From assembly GCA_016939365.1 (NCBI GenBank), contig JAFGHD010000154.1, forward strand, positions 1 to 46,109: 46,109 nucleotides of DNA. The letters are read 5' to 3'. How positions within the stretch are numbered: position 1 is the stretch's first letter; each line of letters opens with the position of its first letter. The stretch comes from Bacteroidales bacterium. GTDB taxonomy: Bacteria; Bacteroidota; Bacteroidia; Bacteroidales; JAFGHD01. Shown piece after piece: positions 45,053 through 46,109 of the stretch. The translations under genes were made by a program, and so were the position numbers. Under the pieces are notes generated by a model, which saw only the letters and a program-made list of their open reading frames with translations, did not search any database and was not told the DNA's origin.

Positions 45053-46109
45053 TTATCTCTTGATAATTTTTGTTGTCAATACTTCGTTATCTGTTTGAAT
45101 GCTGACAATGTAAATTCCACTTTCAAAATTTGATAAATCTATGGTTTCCTTTTGTTGTAATTCTGTTTTTTCAATTACCTGTTTCCCTGCTATATTTAAA
45201 ATTACTAATCTTTTAATGTTGTTGTTTGAATACTCAAGAATAAATTTTTCGGTTGTAGGATTAGGATGAATGGAGATTCCATATTTTGATTTTTCAGAAA
45301 TATTTGCATATGGACTTTGGAAGACACGCACATGTCCAGCATCATATCCATTTCCGGTATTCCATGGTGCTCCTATTGCTATAATTGAACCATTGGAACT
45401 TAAACTTACTGATGTTCCAGAATGGTCATCAAATGCTTCCCCGTCAATATCCATCCCGATCTTTGTCCATGTCCCGTTTTGGTTTTCAAAGATACGAACA
45501 TGGCCGACAGGATAATTATTGTTTCCATAATTATATGGAGCACCAATTGCTACAATTGATCCTTGATAACTTAAACTTACTGAAGTACCGGACTTGTCAT
45601 ATTCAGCTTCACCATCAATATTTTGCCCGATTTGTGTCCATGTTCCACTTTGGTTTTCAAAGATACGAACATAGTTATTTGAACCACCAAGTAAAGCTCC
45701 TGGAGCCCCTACTGCTAAGGTTAAGCCATTAGAACTTAAACTCACGGAGTAGCCGAAACAGTCACCCGGAATTTCCCCTTCAATATTTTGCCCGATTTGT
45801 GTCCATGTTCCACTTTGGTTTTCAAAGACACGAACAGAGCCTGCAAACTGATTATTCCATAGAATTCTCGGTGCTCCAACAGCTACAACTGAGCCTTCAG
45901 AACTTATATCAACCGACCAGCCAGAAAAGTCATCTACATTTCCACCGTCAATATCCTGCCCGATCTGTGTCCATGTTCCGTTCTGATTTTCATATATACG
46001 CACATGACCGCCAAACTGGTAAGTGACTATTCCGGCCCAATCAGCGCCACCCATTCCGGAGGAATCAGCGCCATTGATTCCGGCGCAAACGGCGCCACCC
46101 TGTGGAGGC
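45053..46109 (-). CDS. T9SS-secreted repeat protein, partial at the right edge
   Basis: The frame is open to the last base of the window, so the N-terminus is missing. From the Met at 46054 the visible 333 residues hold four repeats of 55-57 residues, each with VRI(F/Y)ENQxGTWTQIG, then (D/N)I(D/E)G, SGxSVSLSSxGS and VAVGAP, plus a fifth partial start (HVRVFQ). This resembles FG-GAP/integrin-like beta-propeller blades. Residues about 262-333 (IHPNPTTEKFILEYS ... GIYIVSIQTDNEVLTTKIIKR) are a T9SS type A sorting domain, so it is an exported surface or secreted protein. Repeats are AT-rich; upstream of them the frame continues through a GC-rich 24-nt tandem repeat (46029-46100) coding an 8-residue unit. 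No signal peptide is visible in the window. Confidence 0.82.
   Translation of the reverse strand, partial: PPQGGAVCAGINGADSSGMGGADWAGIVTYQFGGHVRIYENQNGTWTQIGQDIDGGNVDDFSGWSVDISSEGSVVAVGAPRILWNNQFAGSVRVFENQSGTWTQIGQNIEGEIPGDCFGYSVSLSSNGLTLAVGAPGALLGGSNNYVRIFENQSGTWTQIGQNIDGEAEYDKSGTSVSLSYQGSIVAIGAPYNYGNNNYPVGHVRIFENQNGTWTKIGMDIDGEAFDDHSGTSVSLSSNGSIIAIGAPWNTGNGYDAGHVRVFQSPYANISEKSKYGISIHPNPTTEKFILEYSNNNIKRLVILNIAGKQVIEKTELQQKETIDLSNFESGIYIVSIQTDNEVLTTKIIKR
46029..46100. repeat. Three tandem 24-nt repeats at the right edge
   Basis: Units 46029-46052, 46053-46076 and 46077-46100 each begin ATTCCGG and contain a central CAA/GAA and (A/G)GCGCCA. They are GC-rich against an AT-rich neighbour. Read on the minus strand in the frame of the T9SS gene they code an 8-residue unit of the form (G/N)GA(D/V)x(A/S)G(I/M). 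The array probably continues beyond the window. Confidence 0.8.

Overview
The window looks like one chromosomal segment from a member of the Bacteroidota, probably an uncultured relative of the Bacteroidales or Marinilabiliales; the order is inference. The phylum is supported by several independent signs. There are gliding/type IX secretion genes (gldF, gldG), two proteins ending in T9SS type A sorting domains, DUF5686 and DUF5687 proteins, a short sigma-70 of 288 residues, and ten copies of the Bacteroidota -7 promoter element TAnnTTTG placed just upstream of gene starts on both strands. Most of the DNA is moderately GC-rich. The last ~2.2 kb (from about 43.9 kb) is clearly AT-rich and looks acquired.

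Layout. 1-504 is gene-free and repeat-rich. 505-5157 (+) holds urocanate hydratase, a PrsW-type membrane protease and a fused LeuC-LeuD-like hydro-lyase. 5303-9200 (-) is a probable cell-envelope operon read dapF, GNAT, GNAT, mltG, DUF2279. 9458-15560 (+) is core housekeeping: HtrA protease, sigma factor RpoD, a GAPDH with an N-terminal extension, and CTP synthase. They are separated by a long structured spacer (10913-11356) and by an rpoD terminator that abuts the gap promoter. 15612-22229 holds a DUF4197 lipoprotein, a DHODH-like enzyme (-), the gldF-gldG-DUF4340 operon and a WbpP-like UDP-sugar 4-epimerase. 22241-26909 (-) is an operon of an RlmL-like rRNA methyltransferase, pfkA and priA. 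26994-29700 (+) has a MazG-like pyrophosphohydrolase and a DUF5687/ABC-ATPase exporter. 29965-36084 mixes a CHAD protein, a DUF5686 outer-membrane protein, a secreted esterase with a T9SS tail, a double-CDGSH protein and an unrecognised lipoprotein. 36190-37310 (+) is an NAD-salvage pair (pnuC plus a NadR-type kinase). 37312-43767 (-) is a surface-glycan cluster: FAD oxidoreductase, GT-C-like membrane protein, flippase, and an asparagine-synthase-like enzyme lacking the glutaminase cysteine. 43942-46109 is the AT-rich island: a small unknown gene, a Fic AMP-transferase and a beta-propeller-like T9SS protein running off the right edge.

Working together: most of the content is core metabolism and envelope biogenesis. 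The less ordinary parts are the amidotransferase-like glycan cluster, the gldFG-DUF4340 operon, the Fic/T9SS island, the structured spacers around htrA/rpoD, and the tandem repeats at both window ends, which may be where an assembly stopped. I found no rRNA, tRNA, CRISPR array, transposase or phage gene. I cannot point to one clear new system; the best candidates are listed as findings.
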